Source: Arcuatula senhousia (taxonomy: Eukaryota; Mollusca; Bivalvia; Mytilida; Mytilidae). Taken from it: a stretch of 64,000 bases of DNA. Each line of letters begins with the position of its first letter. Position 1 is the first letter of the stretch. The stretch spans positions 868,001-932,000 of the forward strand of contig OZ020314.1 in the NCBI GenBank assembly GCA_963971305.1, written 5' to 3'. The position numbers were made by a program, and so were the translations under genes. Below are positions 42,313 to 55,110 of the stretch, one piece after another. The notes under the pieces are model-generated. The model was given only the letters and a program-made list of their open reading frames with translations, made no database searches and was not told the origin of the DNA.

Positions 42313-42758
42313 AAAAACCGCTAATTTTGGCCAAATGTTGAAAATCTTCCAACTTTTAATGCCATTTTCTATTTATAGATTAAATGGATTGAAATAATTT
42401 TCATTGTTTATTATGTCCCTAACCCTTGCCTAAGAAAATAACACAGTGAATGTAGAATACTGGAACTTTTAATTTTCAGCCATATTTTGAGGCCAAAAAC
42501 AGGCCTTATCAGCCCTGGTCCTTTGTGCACGTGAACCAACCAACGTGGCGGCAGTTGCTAAAAATAGAACATGGGGGTCAGACCATAGAATTTAGCTTTT
42601 AACTCAAAAAGTATAAGAGATAGAGAAAATCTGAAGCAACACACCATCTTCAGCATCAAAAGCTCTACAAATCTCTCCATTGAGTCTAAGTTGTGGGACG
42701 ACTCCTTATAGGAGTTATTTTCCCTTGATCGTCAAAATTGACCATTTTCACAGTTTTA
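42313..42758 (+). repeat. T1-related fragment, headless
   Basis: GTGGCGGCAGTTGCTAAAAA TAG, AGTATAAGAGATAGAGAAAA and AAGTTGTGGGACGACTCC resemble the T1 body. The same version recurs at 45263-45590. Confidence 0.6.
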
Positions 42759-43804
42759 AGCTCACCTGGACCGAAGGTCCATGTGAGCTATTGCCATCAC
42801 TTGGCGTCCGTCGTCGTCTTCCGTCGTCGTCGTCGTCCGTTGTTGTAGTTAATTTTTCTTTGAAAATCTTCTCCTCCGAAACGATTGAAGGGATTGCTTT
42901 GAAACTTTTCACACTTCATCTATGGGATGTCCTCTACCAAGATTGCACAAATGGTGTCCGACGTCCAAACAACATGGCCGCCGTTACTAAAAATAGACTA
43001 GGGGGGGTCAGACTACTGTTTTTGGCTTGTATAAATCCAAAAGTATAAGAGATAGATGAAATCTGATGCCACGTTACTGCTTCAGCATCAAAAGCTCTAC
43101 AAAAGTCTCCATTGAGTCGAAGTTGTCAGATGACCCCCTTATAGGAGTTATGGCCCCTTAAAGGTAAAAAAATAGCATTTTGTCATTTTTGGCCTATAGA
43201 ATGAAAACTATTATAGATAGAGAAAAGTTGTTGCTTACTTAAATGTTCAGCTTATTTAGCTCTACAAAAGTCTCCATAGGATCGAAGTTGTCAGGTGACC
43301 CCTAGTAGGGGTAACGCCCCGTAAAATGACGTTTTTTCATGTTTTTGGCCTATAGAATGAAAACTATAGCAGATAGAGAAAAGCTGTTGCTTGCTTAAAT
43401 ATTCAGCTCATAAAGCTCTACAAAAGTCTCCATAGGATCGAAGTTGTCAGTTGACCTTCTAGTAGGGGTAACGGCCCTTTAAATGACGTTTTTTCATGTT
43501 TTTGGCTTAGTGAATGAAAACTATAGCAGATAGAGAAAATCTGTTGCTTGCTTAAATGTTCAGTTCATTTAGCTCTACAAAAGTTTTCATTGGGTCAAAG
43601 TTGTCAGATGGCCTTTTATAGGGGTTACGGCCCCTAAAATAACGTTTTTTTCATGTTTTTGGCCTATAGAATGAAACAATAGTAGATAGAGAATAGCTGT
43701 TGCTTGCTTAAATGTTCAGCTCACTTAGCTCTAGAAAGGGTGTTTACATGTTTAGGGTTGACTCAAGACCAGATGAGCGATTCAGGCTCCTGGGAGCCTC
43801 TTGT
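42759..43804 (+). mobile_element. Hairpin-capped family T1, near-complete copy
   Basis: AGCTCACCTGGACCGAAGG hairpin, GTCGTC microsatellite, a body with four units (GTTGCTTGCTTAAATGTTC, GAAGTTGTCAGATGACC), and the 3' end GATGAGCGATTCAGGCTCCT GGGAGCCTCTTGT. Confidence 0.85.
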
Positions 43805-43890
43805 ATTACTATACCTTATAAACTATAAGTGCTAGAGGAAAAATTAGCATTGGAAAATTGTGAAGCTCAATGAGATCTACCAAAATGATT

Positions 43891-43892
<2 letters not shown>

Positions 43893-43950
<58 letters not shown>

Positions 43951-43988
43951 GTGCGTGTGCGTGTGTGTGCGTGTGCGTGTGCGCGCGC

Positions 43989-44050
<62 letters not shown>
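43893..44050. repeat. GT/GTGC dinucleotide microsatellite
   Basis: About 158 bp of (GT)n with a central GCGT/GCGCGC part, bordered by TTTAACACCC of repeat R3. Overlapping frames on both strands are artefacts of the dinucleotide. Confidence 0.95.
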
Positions 44051-44052
<2 letters not shown>

Positions 44053-44195
44053 AACACCCTTTATCACCGTACCTGGGCCATGTAGGGCGATCAGTTTTAT
44101 TGGTGGAGAAAACCGGAGTACCCGGAGGAAACCACCGACCTTGGGCAGGTTACTGACATACCTAATCACATACAGTTGGGTAAGTCCTCAAATTG
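44049..44195 (+). repeat. Dispersed repeat R3, second copy
   Basis: CCTGGGCCATGTAGGGCGAT, GGAGTACCCGGAGGAAACC, CCGACCTTGGGCAGGTTACT, as at 21165-21310. Confidence 0.75.
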
Positions 44196-44253
44196 ATTTC
44201 AGGGTCAAAATTGTCTCATCAACCGTTTAGAGTTATTCCTCTTTAACTGTTTT

Positions 44254-45259
44254 AGTTCACCTGGACCAAATGTCCATGTGAGCTTTTACCGTCCGTCGTC
44301 GTCATCTGTCGTCGTCTGTAAACACTTTTTCAAACGTTAACTCGTCCGACACCATAAGTACAATTGCAACCAAACTTGGTACAGTTGTTGAGTGGCATTA
44401 TGTATACAAAACAGTCGTTCGGATTTTTGATTCGTAAAAAACATTGCCGCCATGGCTAAAAATAGAACATAGGGGTCAAATTACAGTTTTGTTGCAAATA
44501 ACTCAAAAACTGTAACAGATATCAAAATTCTGGCATAGGGTAAAAGCTGAAACTTTGAGATCTACCTCCCCAGAAATTTTCAAAAAGATACAACAACCGA
44601 TGTAGGAGTTATTGCCCTTTTTCTGATTTTTCTCAAACTTTTGCAGTTATTTTGTCCTATATCATGAAAACAATACAAGATATTTCAAAAATTCAAATTG
44701 CAAATAATTGAGCACGTCAAGATCTACATTTCATGTAATTAGGTCAAAGCTGTAGGACCATTCCTTTTAGGACTAATTGCCCTTAAAACATCAAAATGTA
44801 CCATTTTTCATTACTTTTCACTTTAATTTCAAAGATCAACTTGTCTGACATCATAAGACCAACTGAATTTAAACTTGGCACACTGTTCAGTAGCATATAT
44901 GCTACAATTCTATCGTTCAGATTTTTGATTCGTCAAAAAACATGTCCCCCATGGCTAAAAATAAAACATAGAGGTAAATTGTAGTTTTTTGCTAATAACT
45001 CAAAAATGGTAACAGATATCAAAACTGTGCAAGAATTAAAAGTGATCAGCATATAAAGATATACCTGTCCTTAAATTTTGAAAAAGATCAGACCGCTGAT
45101 GTTGGAGTTATTGCCCTTTTTGTATTTTTTTGCAAAATTTTGCACTTATTTAGCCCTATATCTTGAAAACTATACTGGTTAAGCACAATAATATCAACAA
45201 AATATGTGTATCTGTGTAATAGTTCAGGTGAGCGATTCAGGCTCCTGTGAGCCTCTTGT
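44254..45259 (+). mobile_element. Hairpin-capped family T1, diverged subfamily
   Basis: AGTTCACCTGGACCAAATGTCC hairpin head in degraded form, GTCGTC, GTTAAC. The body has two units (TGGCTAAAAATAGAACATAG, ATAACTCAAAAACTG). The 3' end is CAGGTGAGCGATTCAGGCTCC and GAGCCTCTTGT. Confidence 0.8.
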
Positions 45260-45589
45260 TTCTATCAATCTTAACGGATTTTTTAAAAATCTTCTTCTCT
45301 GAAACCACTGGGATTGCTTGGAAACTTTGTACACTTAATCTTTAGGATGTCTTCTACCAAGGTTGTGAAATTTGTGCACGCCCACCAACCAACATGGTCG
45401 CTGTTGCTAAAATAGAACGGGGTCAGACCATATAATTTACTTTTTAACTCAAAAAGTATAAGAGATAGAGAAAATCCGAAGCAACCTTTCATCTTCAGCA
45501 TCAAAAGCTCTACAAAACTTTCTATTGAGTCAATGTTGTGGGACGAATCCTTATAGGAGTTATTTCCCCTTAATCGATCTTGCTCTTTT

Positions 45590-45870
45590 GCAGCTCATCT
45601 TGCTCTTTTGCCTTGCTCATCTTGCTCTGTTGCTGCTTTTTGTGGTCTTTTAACTAGTTTGATCACTTCAGCAGCAACAGCCGCCAATTTAACACTTTCT
45701 TCCCCATTTCACTTTAGCAGCAGCAGCAGCCGTTTTACCCCTTCTCCCCCACTCTTTCTACTCGAGCAGCATCAGCCGTTTCCCTACCTTCTTCCCTTTT
45801 CTTCTCGAGCAACAGCAGCAGCAGTTTTTCCTTTTATGTGTTAACTTGTACACCTCGCTCTTTTTTGCAA
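45590..45870. repeat. CAG-rich imperfect repeats
   Basis: Runs of AGCAGCAGCAGCAGCCGTTT with CTTCTCCC spacers repeat three to four times, preceded by three copies of CATCTTGCTCTTTTGC. A 78-codon frame crosses it but has no domain. Confidence 0.6.
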
Positions 45871-46074
45871 ACAGGGATTCCAGAACACTTTGCATTTTTA
45901 ATTTCCCAAAGGCCCTGTGTTAAATCTGTTGGTGACTCTTGTCACCCCCAGATCTCAGCAGTTAAGTCGTGTGCAATCAAGCGGAACTAACTATTCCTTT
46001 CGAGATCATTTTGAACTTGATGACCCCATATCTTCTAACCGGTTCAAACCGGTTTCAATTTTGTTCGAATACTA

Positions 46075-46527
46075 GCCCTTTACAGTTCTATTTTTAACCC
46101 TTTCCCCATTATAACCCTAACCCTAGTTATTCTGGTTTGTACTTCTAACCTTAAACCTTACCATAAGCTCTAACCCTAACCCTTTCTCTTTTAAGTTCTA
46201 TATTAGACCTTGCCCTAATTTCAACTCTAACTCTCTTTGATAATGATGTCATTGTATTCCTAACCCTTACCCTTTGTCTATTTAGTTCTATTTTTGCCCT
46301 TATCCAAAATGTAACTCTAACTCTCTTTGATTATGTTGTCATTTTATTCCTAACACTTTCTCTTTTCAGTTCTATTTTACCCCTTGTCCCAATTCTAACT
46401 AATTCTCTTTTATTATGTTTTTATTTCTAATCATTACCCTAACTCTCTCTCTCTCTTCTCTAACCCTCGTCAGTTCTATTTTCACCACTTTTCCCAATTC
46501 TAACTCTAACTCTATTTGCCTTTATTA
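46075..46527. repeat. Degenerate ~105-bp tandem repeats with telomere-like hexamers
   Basis: TAACCCTAACCC-type words recur throughout. A longer unit (CTCTAACTCTCTTTGATAAT, GTCATTGTATTCCTAACCC, CAGTTCTATTTT) repeats about four times with drift. Confidence 0.6.
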
Positions 46528-47050
46528 TACCCCCACTTCAAAAGTGGGGGTATATAGTGATAGGGGTGTCCGTCCGTCCGTCCTTCCGTCCGTCCGTCCT
46601 TCCGTTACACTTCAGGGTACCCATCTCTTATCCGCAACTCCTCCTAAACCCCTTGGTGGATTTTCATGTGAAACTTACACACAATTGTTGTGACATAATG
46701 TAGATGTGCACTTACTATTTTAAAATTTGATTAGAATGGTTTTTGGGGTTTCCCATTGCAAAACAAGGACTTAGCCATTCGAATACATGGGGGGTACCCA
46801 TCTCTTATCCGCAACTCCTAAACCCCTTGATGGAATTTCATTAAACTTACACACAATCTTTGTGACATAATGTAGATATGCGCCTACTATTTTAAATTTG
46901 TTGGAGTTTCCTATAGCAAAACATGGACTTAGCCATTGACTACATGGGGGAACCCATCTCTTTTCCGCAACTCCTCCTATATAAACCCCTTGATGGATTT
47001 TCATGAAACTTACACACAATTGTTATGACAAAATGTAGATGTGCATCTAG
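46528..47050 (+). mobile_element. Hairpin-capped family T3, best copy
   Basis: TTATACCCCCACTTCAAAAG TGGGGGTATATAGT is a near-perfect terminal palindrome. GTCC/TTCC tetranucleotide repeats follow, then GGGTACCCATCTCTTATCCG and three units (CAACTCCTCCTAAACCCCTT, TTTTCATGAAACTTACACAC). Confidence 0.8.
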
Positions 47051-47352
47051 GAATTCGTCACTTTCTGGATGCACTGGTCTATGGTGCGTTAAAGGTGCGT
47101 ATACATTGGCCTATCTTGTGAGTTGGTTCGTTTTACTTCTGGTTTGTGGTCATGCATGGGTCCTTCGAATGACATACATGGGTCTGTGTCCTGGGTGGTT
47201 CTACAGAATTCATTTTGGTGTTTCAATTAGCTCTTGTCCTGCTGATTATTCATGACTGAAATAGTGTCGACTGGACATAAAACAAACATAAGAGTATGAG
47301 ATTCAAATGCTATTTAAGTTTCTGTATCTTTACATACATATGTATACGTTAA

Positions 47353-47534
47353 GGGGTTCCAATATCTCATATTCCCTAATGTTTTTATCAAATATCCCGT
47401 ATCCAAAATAGAGTTTTTTTTTCTTATCCCATATCCCTGTAAATAGAATAGATTTAAATATTTTATATCCCAGTTTGTTTTGCCTCAAATATCCCAGGAA
47501 TAGATAAGTAAATATCCCATATTCCAAAACACCC
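47353..47534. mobile_element. Short element flanked by TTAA
   Basis: The ends GGGGTTCCAATATC and GGGTGTTTTGGAATATG (inverted) are flanked by TTAA at 47349-47352 and 47535-47538. The interior repeats AATATCCCATATCC. TTAA duplication suggests a piggyBac- or Kolobok-type origin. Confidence 0.5.
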
Positions 47535-47565
47535 TTAAACTCTTGAAATAACAGAATGCACCAGT

Positions 47566-47731
47566 GGAATACTATACAATTGTTTACTGGTCATGAGGGA
47601 AACAGTACATTTGTTTCTACGAGGTACTTACTATTTCACGAGGCGCATAGCGCCGAGGGAAATGGTAAATACCGAGGGGAAACAAATGTACTGTTTTCCG
47701 AATGACCAGTAAACAATTGTTTTATTATACT
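47566..47731. mobile_element. Foldback palindrome
   Basis: AATACTATACAATTGTTTAC ... AACAGTACATTTGTTTC on the left is mirrored by GAAACAAATGTACTGTTTTC ... GTAAACAATTGTTTTATTAT on the right. The centre is GGCGCATAGCGCC (47642-47654). Arms are about 75 bp with few mismatches. Confidence 0.75.
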
Positions 47732-48319
47732 GAATCGGTAAACAACTTAACTAAAGCCACGCCTACTGCTCACTCTTTACCTTGTATGTACAGTATACTT
47801 TAGCCATGCCTACTGTCAATCATTATGGTACTATTGCCCTAGGGAAATAGTTTTTACTATATCCCTAGGGAAAAAGTACTTTTACCAAATTCAAGATGTA
47901 ATAGTAAAAATGTTTACCTGTATTTTATATAGAAAAAATCTACTGAAGTATAATAAATGTATTTATTTGTTTCTGACATACATGTAGATTTTATAGTTTC
48001 AATGACTTGAAAAGGCACAAAAACAAGATTGCAACTTACCTTTCGAAATTTTGCCCATCCGTAACAATTGCTCTTTTTTAAACCGGTAATTTTTTAAAGC
48101 ACATCAAAAAAGTCACAAATGTACAAATGTACCATAAAACTAATTTTGTCAAAATACTAATTTAGTCTTCAAAGATAATGCATTTTGGCAGCCTACTTAT
48201 GCTTTAAAGTTAGTAATAAACTTGACATTTTGCATGTAATGTGTTTAAATGTATGTTTATTGAGTAGGAGGGATATTAGTTTCCATTTAAGTCGTATAGT
48301 TTCCACAAAACCCAGTGCC

Positions 48320-48625
48320 TCTCTTTAGTCAAAATTTTTAAAAAACCAGGACACCTCTCGAAAAAACCGGACAAGTTGTTGGGCCTCTCGAAAAAACCTG
48401 ATCAATTTTAATAGATCATTAACTGATGCTTCTTCACGGACTTTTTTGGAAGAAAAGTAATAATTCGAACATTTTGAATACTTTTATTCCTCTTTTTTGT
48501 TTTGTTTTACTTACAATTGAGAATTTAAGCATTTTTTGTAAACGGACAGACGAAAAAAACTGGACCTCTCTCGAAAAAACCGGACAATGCCTCTCGAAAA
48601 AACAATCCTGTCGCCGGACACGGGA
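48320..48625. repeat. Dispersed short direct repeats CCTCTCGAAAAAACCGGAC
   Basis: The phrase occurs at about 48352, 48382, 48568 and 48590, in two pairs around an unrelated 180-bp spacer. No coding. Confidence 0.5.
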
Positions 48626-50766
48626 CCTACCGTGGGTCTCAGAACGATCCATGAATATTTGACTTTGATAGAACGATATAATAACGTTACAGCGGAACGT
48701 TACGAATGGACGTTTTTAAAACGTTCTGAGAACTATATAGTTTTAAAAAACCCTGAGAGAACTATATACTAAGGTTCCGATACCGTTTCGTGTTCAGTGG
48801 GGTGTTGTGAAAGTTTATAGATAAAATGCAAGGGCGAGTCTAAGTGTTAGGCTCGCCTTACGGTTAAACCGAAACCATATATATGTATACCCTGCTGTAA
48901 AAAGGTTTCATTTGAAACGGACAATTCTTATATTGTTTTAAAGTAAATATTTTCTTTTTAAAGCTTTATTTGGTGCTTTTTGTATATAATTCAAACAAGG
49001 AGTAGCACTTAATCTGCTAAGTAAATCCTACTTTTGAAAGCAGAAAGTAGATGACCGACGGATCTGTAAATGAAAGACAGAAATAATGCAACTCTTCATC
49101 CAAATTTGAAACCGATTCCTTTTGAAAAAGCAAAGAAATCTGATACGAAAATCCCCCCTTTAACCCCTTAACAGTCTTAGTCGGCTCAGAAAATAGGAAG
49201 TAGATACCTAACTTACAGACATCAAACGAAAAGACACGGTTCAACTCATCATACTTAACTGCTAAAGCTGTAAGTCAAATCGGAAATAAAGCCATACAAC
49301 CAGGAAACCCAGGAAATGAGTTACAAAAATTGGGAACGGACAGATAGAGAGACAGACGAACGAACGGACAAGTTATAATAAATATTCCCCCTATTTTAGA
49401 AGTGAATAGTATTTTTCTATTATGATAAATTTCTTTGAAACGTAACTAAAGAAAAAAGAGAATCTACAAAAAATGCCAACTTTTAAGCATGACTGAAAAA
49501 AAACCCATACGAAACGGATATTAACTAAGTCAAAAATTAAATGATAAATCAATTAATCCCTAAATCTTTTATTATTATATAGCCCCGATTGAAAATTAAG
49601 GGGGGGGCATTCTGTGGAAGGGGTGTTCGTCGGTTTATCAGTTACCTCAGGGTACCCATTTTTTAACCACAACTCCTCCTAAAAGGTTTATCAAATTTTC
49701 AATCATGATAACATTTTTACACAACCTTTTTAACATACTGTTTATGTGCACCTCTTTATTTTATCTGAACACTTTATAGTTTGAGTTTTTCTTCCCGAAA
49801 ATGTATTTCATAATCAAAAACTAAACTGCATGTGCAATGTTTGACTTTAATTGATAAAAGGGTAATTATACTTATACCATATAGAGTTATTATATTAGAT
49901 ATATCATAACTCCATTATAAAAACGAGTTATCGACAGACTTGAACATTAGTTCATCAATAATTTCTCCCGAACGATACGAAGCAACCGTGCCCGAAACGT
50001 AGCAAGTCAAGAAATTTCTATTAGTTTATAAGTTTATTTGTAATCCTGTTATAAATTATTATACGCGTGGAGAATATTATCCACCAGACGTTAAGATGAG
50101 GGGTCTATAGAAGCAACTTGCTTATTTCCGAAGATACAGATTTGTAGATTGGTGGTGACAAAACTAAAAAAATCAGCTCAACATCTAATTTAAACTTTTA
50201 ATAACTTCTTATTATGTGATGATATTTATGTAAATATGTCCCTTGTGGACCCATAATTGGCTAATAAATAAAAAAAAAGTTGTAAACAGAAACGGAAAGA
50301 TCCGAATTTGTTAGGCGCAATGCATACCCGACAAAATTGTCAGGTATAATCAAATCATCGGTCATGTCGGTATAACCTGAGAAAATAACTAAATTGTTAT
50401 CTCAGGTATAGTATTTCTAAATAAAGCTAAACACGGAAACAAAACATATCTATCCGTTACCGTAAATGAAATTATGTTTTTAGGTCACCGGAAGTACTCA
50501 ATGAAGCATATCAAAAAATTATAATTTAGGAAAATTAAGTCAATAAACGTAAATGGTAAGTTTATTTTTATCTAAATGAGGGGCGAACGGACTTATTTCA
50601 ACGAATAGGAAACTGGCAGTAACAGAAAGGCAATGCCCCACCCATAATAGAGAAGATAGAGTGAATATTTCTTGGTCTTGAGGCTGTTTATTTTCGATTC
50701 TTTGTGAATCCTACAATTTGTTTATATTTAATGCCCGAGGCTGCTTGGGTCATTGTAGGAATACAT
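48626..50766. other. Mostly unassigned; T3-like remnants at 49300-49830
   Basis: TATATAGCCCCGATTGAAAA and TTACCTCAGGGTACCCAT plus ACAACTCCTCCTAAAAGG (49575-49720) are a decayed T3 copy. ACGAACGAACGGACAAG at 49358 is its microsatellite type in inverse orientation. Nothing else is recognised. Confidence 0.45.
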
Positions 50767-52701
50767 GTACAGGTGGCATAATACCACTTTTGTCCCCTAG
50801 GGGACAAACAAAATTTCAATCGAATTTTTGATAGCTATTAAATAAACATGTAAAACACATTTTGAGATGGCCCCTGATTTTCTTCTTCTTGTTATAGACC
50901 TCCACTATTTGGAGTACGATAACATTAATATAGCGATAACCCTTGTCTATTTGTAGAAATAAAAATGTAAAGTCATATTTTATCGTTTACTTTATATATA
51001 TATAAGAGCGTATTCTAATACTAATAGAAATATGAATATGCAAGGGGACAAAAGCATGACTATATATAAGAGCGTATTTTAATACTAGTAAAAATACGAA
51101 TATGTGAGGGGAAAAAAGCATGACTAAATATAGTCATGCTTTTGTCCCCTCTAAAACATCGATAATTCCTCTTTCTTTTCAGTATAACCCCCCCAAAAAA
51201 TATACCATGCCCCTTTTTGCTGAATAGTAATCCCCAAAAGAAAACCCTTTTAAGACAATATGGTATTACTATTTCAATGACACAATATATAGTCATGCTT
51301 TTGTCCCCTCACATATTCATATTTCTACTAGTATTTAAATACGCTCTTATATATAGTCATGCTTTTGTCCCCTCTAAAACATTGATAATTCCTATTTCTT
51401 TTAAGTATAACCCCCCAAAAATATACCATGCCCCTTTTTTGCTGAATAGGAATCCCCAAAAGAAAACCCTTTTAAGACACTATGGTATTACTTTTTCAAT
51501 GACACTATTTATAGTCATGCTTTTGTCCCCTCACATATTCATATTTCTACTAGTATTAAAATACGCTCTTATATATAGTCATGTTTTTGTCCCCTCACAT
51601 ATTCATATTTCTACTAGTATTAAATTACGCTCTTATATATAGTCATGCTTTTGTCCCCTCACATATTCATATTTCTACTAGTATTGAAATACGCTCTTAT
51701 ATATAGTCATGCTTTTGTCCCCTCACATATTCATATTTCTACCAGTATTGAATACGCTCTTATATATAGTCATGCTTTTGTCCCCTCGCATATTTATATT
51801 TCTACTAGTATTAAAATATACTCTTATATATAGTCATGCTTTTGTCCCCTCACATTATCTGACATTACTATATAATGTGAGAGGACAAAACCAGGGCTAT
51901 AAATAAGAGCATATTCAATAATAGAAGAAATATGAATATGTGAGGGGACAAAAGCATGACTATATATAAGAGCGTATTTTAATACAAGAAGAAATATGAA
52001 TATGCGAGGGGACAAAAGCATGACTATATATAAGAGCGTATTTTAATACAAGAAGAAATATGAATATGCGAGGGGACAAAAGCATGACTATATATAAGAG
52101 CGTTATTTAATACTAGTAGAAATATTAATATGTGAGGGGACAAAAGCATGACTATATATAAGAGCGTATTTAAATACTAGTAGAAATATGAATATGTGAG
52201 GGGACAAAAGCATGACTATATATAAGAGCGTATTTAAATACTAGTAGAAATATGAATATGCGAGGGGACAAAAGCATGACTATATATAAGAGCGTATTTT
52301 AATACTAGTAGAAATATGAATATGTGAGGGGACAAAAGCATGACTATATATAGTGTCATTGAAATAGTAATACCATAGCGTCTTAAAAGGGTTTTCTTTT
52401 GGGGATTCCTATTCAGCAAAAAGGGGCATGGTATATTTTGGGGGGTTATACTTAAAAGAAATAGGAATTATCAATGTTTTAGAGGGGACAAAAGCATGAC
52501 TATATATAAGAGCGTATTTAAATACTAGTAGAAATATGAATATGTGAGGGGACAAAAGCATGACTATATATTGTGTCATTGAAATAGTAATACCATATTG
52601 TCTTAAAAGGGTTTTCTTTTGGGGATTACTATTCAGCAAAAAGGGGCATGGTATATTTTTTGGGGGGGTTATACTGAAAAGAAAGAGGAATTATCGATTA
52701 A

Positions 52702-52738
52702 ATATCAAAACTATAATAAGATAGTTTTGATATTTAAT
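52702..52738. other. Perfect short hairpin
   Basis: AAATATCAAAACTAT and ATAGTTTTGATATTT are separated by six bases, near the right arm of the palindromic element. Confidence 0.7.
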
Positions 52739-52854
52739 TTATTTTTAATTTTCATACTTATATTTGCAAAAAAAAAGAAATAAAAGAAAAATTGAGCTCT
52801 TTAGCCAGTGTGCAAAAAGTATTCAGGCTCTAAATTTGTGCAAATACTATTAAG

Positions 52855-52880
52855 GGACCGACCATTTAACATGAAATAGA
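52855..52880 (+). repeat. Harbinger-like terminal fragment
   Basis: TTAAGGGACCGACCATTTAA matches the 5650 element's end, including the TTA target. No partner end was found. Confidence 0.5.
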
Positions 52881-53449
52881 GGTTGTTTTCCTTTATATAG
52901 TTATAAACATGATAATCATGTACAAACTTATACATATTACCTGTTAAAAATGTTCTCTTATCAGCAACATTATTATGAAAAATCATATTTCTTATATTTA
53001 ACACAAAGTATAAAACACGGGGGGGGGGGGGAATCTTAATTTTACCATTAAAATATATATTTGGGGAGAATCTCAAAACATGTTACATGTGGATAATCTC
53101 TAAACCGGTAAATTACATATAAAAAATAATCCATAATGTATTTGTCCCCTCATAGGGGAAAAGGGGACAAAAGTGGTATTATGCCGTACAGGTTTATCGA
53201 TAACATATTTTTTCTGGTGTAAAGTTTCACTTCTACACCATATTGTAACTTTCTCAAATAGAATACATGTTTCATGGACTTTCTTTTAGCAATTGCACAT
53301 TTGATGAAAATGTTATTTTGTCTACTCAAAAGATATCCCTTGTGATTATGGGTTACTGTTTAAGTCAGGAAAATTATGATTTTTCTGGTCAATATTGATC
53401 ACATGTTTAACATGTTAAAAGACATACATGTACTTGTGACGGATCTGTG

Positions 53450-53600
53450 ATGACAAAGCTGTAGATTTAGATTTTTTGGCTGGAGATCTGGAGATTGGAC
53501 AAAAAAGTGGGAGATTTTCAGCGCTCATTAAAATTGCATTAGGGCACTAGCATGTGCCAAATATACATGACTTCACTGATTAATTTCAAACTGATTATAC
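53450..53600 (+). repeat. Duplicated segment, copy A
   Basis: GACAAAGCTGTAGATTTAG, GGAGATTGGACAAAAAAGT, GTGCCAAATATACATGACTT and CACTGATTAA correspond to 55117-55465. This copy lacks the miniature insertion found in copy B. Confidence 0.65.
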
Positions 53601-54059
53601 AATTGTCAGATAAATTACGGCAATAAACCTTTAATTAACAACTATTCCTGTTAATTTAACGTCTACCTAATTGACAAACCCCTAAAACACTGGAAATGTT
53701 TTATGACTGAGCAATTAAAATGTCTATAAAACTAAAATTTTGTCATGTCTTGAAAAAGCGGGAGAGCGAGAGATGGATCAAAAAGTCTGGAGATTTCGTC
53801 TCCTGGCAGGAGAATCACATGTATGCTTACAATGTTTACTTTGTTGCTCTGTTCTCTTCGCCCTATGGTCAGATGGTGAGGACCTAAGTCATCTTTTGAA
53901 GCATTCCGAAGAAGGAGCGGCAACCATAAAGGATGGAAACATGTTCCAATTGTTCACAATACAATTTGTAAAAAAGTTTTTACGAACTTCAGTTCTTGAC
54001 TATTTTTTAGTAAGCTTGTACATGTACAATGTAGTTGTGACCTCTGGTCTGTAATTCGC
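53601..54059. other. No recognisable gene
   Basis: The 104-codon frame at 53740-54054 starts in a purine-rich tract and matches no family. Confidence 0.35.
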
Positions 54060-55110
54060 TCAGTTCAAACAGATTGTTGAAATTTGACTTGTATATATAC
54101 ATGTATGGTTGACATGGTTGATATACTTATAAGCTTTGCACATATCTTGTTCCCATCGTCTATGTTGTAATGTGACTAAGTCGAGCAAATTGTTATTTAG
54201 CTAAGTGAATTCACCTTCTTTGTACTTTTTCTAAGGATTCGATATCTTTGAGTAAATATGGTGACCATGTAATTGATCTGTATTCTTATATTGGACACAC
54301 AATTGATTTATACAATATAAATATTTTCTCAGACATTAAATTAGTGAAACATCTTTTGATTTAACCTAAAGGTTGGTTTGCTTTCTTTACAACTTGTGAA
54401 ATATGTTTTTCAGAGTGTACATTTTTTAAGTCATTTGAAATAATAATACCCAAGTCTCTTTGACAGTCTTCTTCTAAAAGCGGAACACCATTTAAACTGT
54501 ATACAATATCGTAACTTTTACGGATTCTTAAAATGATGCATTTTGCCTCATTGAAACATAATAGCCAAGTCCTGGACCAAGCTGACAAAGTATTTAAGTA
54601 CTAGTCCTCGATATTAAGAATTTCTCTGTATCATGTGTATAGTTTAGTATCATCAGCAAAAAGCTTAGCTGTTGAGCATACAAGGTCAGGAATATCATTA
54701 ACGTAAATCAGAAATACATTGTAATATTGGACCTAAAACATTTGTAAAATGGAGCCTTCAATGGCCTTGCGGGACTCCACTGATAACATTTTTCCAATTG
54801 GACGAGCCTCCTGGTAGATTTTCAACTCTTTGATGACGCTCATTCCATCTTAGAAAACATGTATTTCCTCGAATACCGATATTGCTAAGTTTCAACTTTA
54901 ATCGCTGGTTGGGGACCGTATCAAAGGCCTTGGCAAAATCGAGGTAGATACAGTCTGTGCCCAATTAATCTGTCAAATCATTTAAACATTCTATTACATG
55001 AACTCATGCGTTGAAATCCATGCTGATGACAAGATATAATGTTGTTTCTAGTGACATGATTCATGACAGTGTTTTGAACAATTCGTTCTAAAAGTTTTAC
55101 CACCTGACTT
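54060..55110 (-). pseudogene. LINE RT remnant
   Basis: Minus-strand pieces in order: DCIYLDFAKAFDTVPNQRLK, NVISGVPQGH, CFNEAKCIILRI, DLGIIISNDLK, and near 54230 a segment like LLKDIESLEKVQ. Several frameshifts and stops. The YADD region is in between but not cleanly readable. Confidence 0.65.

Larger units (their letters stand above)
50775..53185. mobile_element. 2.41-kb palindromic element with 8-bp target duplication
   Basis: Termini GGCATAATACCACTTTTGTC plus CCCT are exact inverted repeats (24 bp). GTACAGGT flanks both ends (50767-50774, 53186-53193). The interior is dominated by a unit of about 64 bp (TATAGTCATGCTTTTGTCCC CTCACATATTCATATTTCTA plus CTAGTATTAAAATACGCTCT). It is arrayed in forward orientation from 51131 to 51860 and inverted from 51885 to 52560, with a centre at about 51863 (CTCACATTAT / ATAATGTGAG). 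A second module (ATAACCCCCCAAAAATATAC ... AAACCCTTTTAAGACA) appears twice in each arm. There is no transposase frame. Confidence 0.85.

Noticed and set aside
43809..44230. Frames of Cys-Val or His-Thr repeats on both strands
   Set aside because: Pure consequence of the GT microsatellite.
51217..52639. Frames with repeated MLLSPHIFIFLLV-type peptides
   Set aside because: Products of the 64-bp units in the palindromic element; the same peptide arises from both arms.
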